Shown here: positions 13,482 through 15,589 of the stretch, in pieces | Layout: each line of letters begins with the position of its first letter | Numbering within the stretch: the stretch's first letter is position 1 | Assembly: GCA_016192645.1 (NCBI GenBank) | Contig: JACPTT010000053.1 | Location: forward strand, 1-15,589 | Length of the DNA stretch: 15,589 nucleotides | From: Candidatus Levyibacteriota bacterium | Lineage (GTDB): Bacteria > Patescibacteriota > Microgenomatia > Levybacterales > UBA12049 | Reading direction: 5' to 3' | Made by a program: the position numbers and the translations under genes | The notes under the pieces: generated by a model | What the model was told of the DNA's origin: nothing | The model's database searches: none | Seen by the model: the letters and a program-made list of their open reading frames with translations, nothing else

Positions 13482-13524
13482 TTGAGGCTAAATATATATT
13501 ATCAAAACGACTTGAGGCTAAAGG
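13482..13524 (+). repeat. Two TTGAGGCTAAA motifs in tandem
   Basis: TTGAGGCTAAA occurs at 13482-13492 and again at 13512-13524, there as the full 13-mer TTGAGGCTAAAGG, with starts 30 nt apart. They sit between the NYN gene stop and the DUF3800 promoter. On the reverse strand they read TTTAGCCTCAA. A related GCCTCAAAAC stands at 14209-14218, inverted relative to GTTTTGAGGC at 13479-13488, so the NYN gene is bracketed by short inverted motifs. Confidence 0.7.
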
Positions 13525-13530
13525 AAATTA

Positions 13531-14067
13531 TTATTTAGATTTAATAAAAGGCAATAAATCTTCTTTTTTCAATAGAGTTGATTCCGAGCAAAAACTTACC
13601 ATTGCAACACTTGGTTTGTGGGAAAATCCTATGTATTCTACCGTTTTCCCTTTTTCGCGCGCCTTTTTTATTGCTGGTGCTAAATCAGTATCAGAAGAAA
13701 TAAGAATAATTCTATCTACAACGTTTTCGTAAGCAGTAACCAGCATATCTACTGCAATCTGTACATCAACGCCTTTTTCATGGTAAACTCCTCCGCTTTT
13801 TAATAAGTAGCCAAATTGATATAAAATGCCATGCTTCTTAAGATTGCCAAGCAGTTTTTGTTGACCATCGAAGAGCTTGTTAGTTTTGGCGCTTCCATCT
13901 TGTCTAATTCGGCCAACATAATAACATACGCTTACAACTTTGTAAGACCTCGCAATAAGATGAACGAAGCGACTGAAGTTAAAATATAAAAGATTGTGCA
14001 GGCCTAAATCTTTAAGCTTAAAGTAAAAATTACTTCCGTCGATTAAAATTATACATTTTTGCTTCAC
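13531..14067 (-). CDS. NYN-domain protein (LabA/DUF88-like, PIN-type RNase)
   Basis: A 178-residue single-domain NYN protein. The acidic active-site set of PIN-like nucleases is visible: IDGSNFY with Asp10 and Asn13, KGVDVQIAVDML with Asp101 and Asp107, and SSDTDLAPAI with Asp126 and Asp128. Family members cut RNA with divalent metal, so an RNase role in RNA processing, decay or defence is likely but not proven here. The start is GTG at 14067; the conserved first strand follows at once, and no upstream start fits. A promoter ends 6 nt before it. The gene stands alone between repeat motifs, directly behind a predicted small RNA. Confidence 0.88.
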   Translation of the reverse strand: MKQKCIILIDGSNFYFKLKDLGLHNLLYFNFSRFVHLIARSYKVVSVCYYVGRIRQDGSAKTNKLFDGQQKLLGNLKKHGILYQFGYLLKSGGVYHEKGVDVQIAVDMLVTAYENVVDRIILISSDTDLAPAIKKAREKGKTVEYIGFSHKPSVAMVSFCSESTLLKKEDLLPFIKSK

Positions 14068-14073
14068 GTATTG

Positions 14074-14102
14074 ATATTACAGCAAAAAATAAGGCCCTGC
14101 AA
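14074..14102 (-). promoter_or_regulatory. NYN gene promoter, leaderless start
   Basis: Minus-strand -35 TTGCAG (14097-14102), 17-nt spacer, -10 TAATAT (14074-14079), 6 nt to GTG 14067. The -35 lies inside the preceding terminator hairpin, so the two signals overlap. Confidence 0.55.
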
Positions 14103-14132
14103 ATGTCTTACGACCTCACAGGGCGATTTAGT
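14084..14132 (-). ncRNA. Predicted 49-nt small RNA or leader with GUAA-loop hairpin and terminator
   Basis: A strong promoter (14139-14167) predicts a start near 14132. The transcript contains GCCCTG (14119-14124 on the reverse strand) pairing with CAGGGC (14094-14099), an inner stem GTC/GAC capped by GTAA (a GNRA-type tetraloop), and then TTATTTTTT as a U-tract (14083-14091). This is a complete small transcription unit ending before the NYN gene. It may be a free small RNA, an attenuator for the NYN gene, or simply a terminator with a fortuitous promoter upstream. The same hairpin would also stop ftsZ transcripts. I recognise no known riboswitch or RNA family in it. Confidence 0.5.
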
Positions 14133-14138
14133 ATCTAA

Positions 14139-14167
14139 ATACTAGCATAGGCCGGTATCTTAGTCAA
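14139..14167 (-). promoter_or_regulatory. Strong promoter between ftsZ and the NYN gene
   Basis: Minus-strand -35 TTGACT (14162-14167), 17-nt spacer, -10 TAGTAT (14139-14144) preceded by TGC, so it has a -35 and an extended -10. It is the best promoter match in the window but has no start codon nearby; the first start is 65 nt beyond the predicted transcript start, after a terminator. Confidence 0.75.
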
Positions 14168-14218
14168 TAGTTAAAATACGAAAAATTAGTTTTGAAGTTA
14201 ATTCCTCTGCCTCAAAAC

Positions 14219-14246
14219 GGCGGGCCGCCCGAAGGCGAGCCTCGCC
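14219..14246. repeat. GC-rich palindromic element behind ftsZ
   Basis: Two adjacent dyads: GGCGG/CCGCC (14219-14229) and GGCGA/TCGCC (14234-14246) around the loop GCC. The second, 13-mer GGCGAGCCTCGCC, is identical to the centre of the element in the GT4 gene at 3756-3768. It begins 2 nt after the ftsZ stop. On the minus strand it is followed by TTTT, so it may assist termination of ftsZ. Confidence 0.8.
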
Positions 14247-14248
14247 TT

Positions 14249-15343
14249 TTAGTTTCTTTGGCGTAGAAATGCGGGGATGTCCCAGGTGTCTTCTTCTTTT
14301 TCTTCTTTAGACCCATCGTCTGAGGCCTTTCCTTCTTTTTCCTCTACTTTTTCGCTTGCCTCGGGAACAAATTCCTTTAATTTTTGCTTTGTCTGATCAA
14401 AGCCTGAAGCAATAACGGTTATTTTCATCTGGTCATGCATTGCTTCATCAATGGTTGCGCCAAAAATAATATTAGCATCCGGATCTGCGGCTTGGGCAAT
14501 AATCTTTGCCGCCTCATCAACCTCATTCATGGTAAGATCAGGACCTCCGGTGATGTTGAAAAGAACACCCCGTGCTCCATCCATCGAGATTTCAAGAAGA
14601 GGAGAGGCAATAGCCGATCGAGCCGCGGTCTGTGCCCTATTTTCGCCAACCCCGGTTCCTATTCCCATCAGGGCTGAGCCGGCATCGGTCATAACAGTCT
14701 TAACATCGGCAAAATCAACGTTTATAAGCCCCGGGATAGTAATAAGGTCGGCAATTCCCTGTACTCCTTGCGAAAGAACAGAATCTGCCACTCTAAACGC
14801 CTCCAAAAGCGACAGTTTTTTGTCCACTACATCCAGGATTCTCTGATTGGGGATCACAATTAACGTATCAACTTTATCTTTTAGGTTTTCGACTCCATCC
14901 TCTGCTGTCACCAAGCGCCTCGTCCCTTCAAAAGAAAACGGCTTTGTAACAACGGCGATCGTTAATGCTCCTGCTTCTTTAGCTATCTTTGCAATGATTG
15001 GCGTTGCTCCGGTACCTGTACCTCCTCCCATTCCTGCGGTTAAAAAAACCATATCCGAACCTTCAAGCATATCTTGTATCTTTTGTGCCGACTCTTCTGC
15101 TGCCTGCTTTCCGATTTCCGGATTCCCGCCAGACCCTAACCCTTTGGTAAGACTTTCGCCTATCTGAAGTTTTGTTGTGGATTGACTCATTAGAAGCGAC
15201 TGGGCATCGGTATTAACAGCGACGAAATCAACTCCCTGAATTTGATTGTGAACGATCATGGAATTTAGCGAGTTTACTCCCGCTCCGCCTATTCCCATAA
15301 CGCGGATTTTGGCAAAACTTGTTGTTTGGGGTTTAATAAGCAT
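14249..15343 (-). CDS. ftsZ: Cell division GTPase FtsZ
   Basis: A 364-residue tubulin-like GTPase that polymerises into the division ring at mid-cell. The N-terminal MGIGGAGVNSLNSM binds nucleotide, the tubulin signature GGGTGTG is at 106-112, and the T7 synergy loop NVDFADVKTVM starts at Asn208 with Asp210 and Asp213 in place for GTP hydrolysis. After about residue 320 comes a short Glu/Lys-rich linker. The C-terminal peptide DIPAFLRQRN (355-364) is the tether for FtsA and other partners; ftsA lies just upstream. The 111-nt gap to ftsA has its own promoter, so ftsZ can be expressed separately. The leader is very short (about 6 nt) and lacks a Shine-Dalgarno sequence. Confidence 0.98.
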   Translation of the reverse strand: MLIKPQTTSFAKIRVMGIGGAGVNSLNSMIVHNQIQGVDFVAVNTDAQSLLMSQSTTKLQIGESLTKGLGSGGNPEIGKQAAEESAQKIQDMLEGSDMVFLTAGMGGGTGTGATPIIAKIAKEAGALTIAVVTKPFSFEGTRRLVTAEDGVENLKDKVDTLIVIPNQRILDVVDKKLSLLEAFRVADSVLSQGVQGIADLITIPGLINVDFADVKTVMTDAGSALMGIGTGVGENRAQTAARSAIASPLLEISMDGARGVLFNITGGPDLTMNEVDEAAKIIAQAADPDANIIFGATIDEAMHDQMKITVIASGFDQTKQKLKEFVPEASEKVEEKEGKASDDGSKEEKEEDTWDIPAFLRQRN

Positions 15344-15355
15344 ACTCTCGCCCTG

Positions 15356-15384
15356 ATACTAACAAATAAACTATCTTGCGTCAA
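15356..15384 (-). promoter_or_regulatory. ftsZ promoter
   Basis: Minus-strand -35 TTGACG (15379-15384), 17-nt spacer, -10 TAGTAT (15356-15361), then 12 nt to the ATG. The predicted leader is about 6 nt. The -35 end and spacer overlap one arm of an inverted repeat. Confidence 0.75.
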
Positions 15385-15427
15385 GTGCGCAAGTTATCCC
15401 TTCGGGCAAGTTTGTTTCGCAAGATAG
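15371..15427. repeat. Inverted repeat around the ftsZ promoter region
   Basis: CTATCTTGCG (15371-15380) and CGCAAGATAG (15418-15427) are perfect 10-nt inverted copies, 37 nt apart. A further CGCAAG (15388-15393) can pair alternatively with the left arm. The left arm covers the spacer and edge of the ftsZ -35 box. It could be a regulator-binding site or an RNA switch in transcripts running through from ftsA. Confidence 0.65.
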
Positions 15428-15436
15428 GAATATTAC

Positions 15437-15453
15437 CCCCGATTTAATCGGGG
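15437..15453. repeat. 17-nt palindrome between ftsA and ftsZ
   Basis: CCCCGATT and AATCGGGG form 8-bp arms around one base, beginning 2 nt after the ftsA stop. No U-tract follows on the minus strand, so it is not a standard terminator. It may reduce read-through or be another small repeat. Confidence 0.65.
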
Positions 15454-15454
15454 C

Positions 15455-15589
15455 TTACGGAATAAAAGACTTTGCAAAATCTATAACCTTTTTAAAAATA
15501 CGGGTCGTAGAAACCCAAGGCAGCTGGGGAAAAGAGATTCCGAATGGCAGGGATTTAGGCAGCTCATATTTTGAACCGTACCGCAAAAG
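15455..15589 (-). CDS. ftsA: Cell division protein FtsA, C-terminal end
   Basis: Forty-four residues of a gene that enters from the right edge, translated by hand. It begins LLRYGSKYELP, which fits the last strand-helix of the FtsA actin-like core (an AVGLLxYG-type sequence), and ends in the amphipathic helix TRIFKKVIDFAKSFIP. Such a C-terminal helix is the membrane-targeting sequence by which FtsA anchors FtsZ filaments. Position directly upstream of ftsZ on the same strand supports the call. Only the tail is visible, so catalytic and FtsZ-binding parts cannot be checked; another FtsA-like ATPase such as a PilM relative is less likely. Confidence 0.75.
   Translation of the reverse strand, partial: LLRYGSKYELPKSLPFGISFPQLPWVSTTRIFKKVIDFAKSFIP

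Noticed and set aside
14435..15167. Plus-strand reading frames opposite ftsZ
   Set aside because: Antisense shadows of a highly conserved gene, without promoter or start signals.
15437..15453. Intrinsic terminator of ftsA
   Set aside because: The palindrome is strong but no U-tract follows on the minus strand.

Overview
The window reads as a slice of a chromosome from a bacterium of the Candidate Phyla Radiation (Patescibacteria), most likely a Microgenomates-type lineage. This placement is an inference from gene content. The clues are a compact gene layout with 1-8 nt overlaps, a divergent isoleucyl-tRNA synthetase whose HIGH motif reads HHAWG, a short ribosomal protein L27 with an unusual N-terminus, and FtsA/FtsZ next to small accessory genes. 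TGA is a normal stop codon (ileS, rodA, a glycosyltransferase, a kinase-like gene), so this is not one of the lineages that read UGA as glycine.

Left part (1-4430, minus strand): a surface-glycan operon. It opens with a tRNA-Val(CAC) gene. A GT4 glycosyltransferase, a GT2 glycosyltransferase, a Wzx-like flippase, a second GT2 enzyme and the start of an O-antigen ligase/polymerase-like membrane protein follow, mostly with overlapping or 1-nt junctions. Together they would assemble, flip and polymerise or attach a cell-surface polysaccharide.

Central part (4419-11178): housekeeping genes. lepB (signal peptidase I) runs on the plus strand and converges on a minus-strand series read as (hypothetical anchored protein), ileS-rodA, rplU, rpmA-parB. 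Secretion, cell-wall elongation, translation and chromosome segregation are interleaved here with very short spacers, and several internal promoters are visible.

Accessory stretch (11216-14167): a DUF5680 gene, a small P-loop kinase-like gene flanked by two 28-nt direct repeats, a DUF3800 gene (RNase H-like fold family) and a NYN-domain (PIN-like RNase) gene. Two small RNAs are predicted here from promoter plus hairpin plus U-tract: one of about 150 nt, antisense to the 3' end of the DUF3800 gene, and one of about 49 nt between ftsZ and the NYN gene. A short TTGAGGC-type motif recurs between these genes.

Right part (14219-15589): ftsZ, preceded by the C-terminal end of ftsA, with a good promoter between them inside an inverted repeat.

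Two window-wide patterns stand out. First, eight separate transcription units have a -10 box ending only 6-8 nt before the start codon, which predicts leaderless mRNAs; Shine-Dalgarno sequences are nearly absent. Second, 7-nt-period repeats, once combined with a GC-rich palindrome that recurs behind ftsZ, sit in frame inside coding genes (twice in ileS, once in the GT4 gene).
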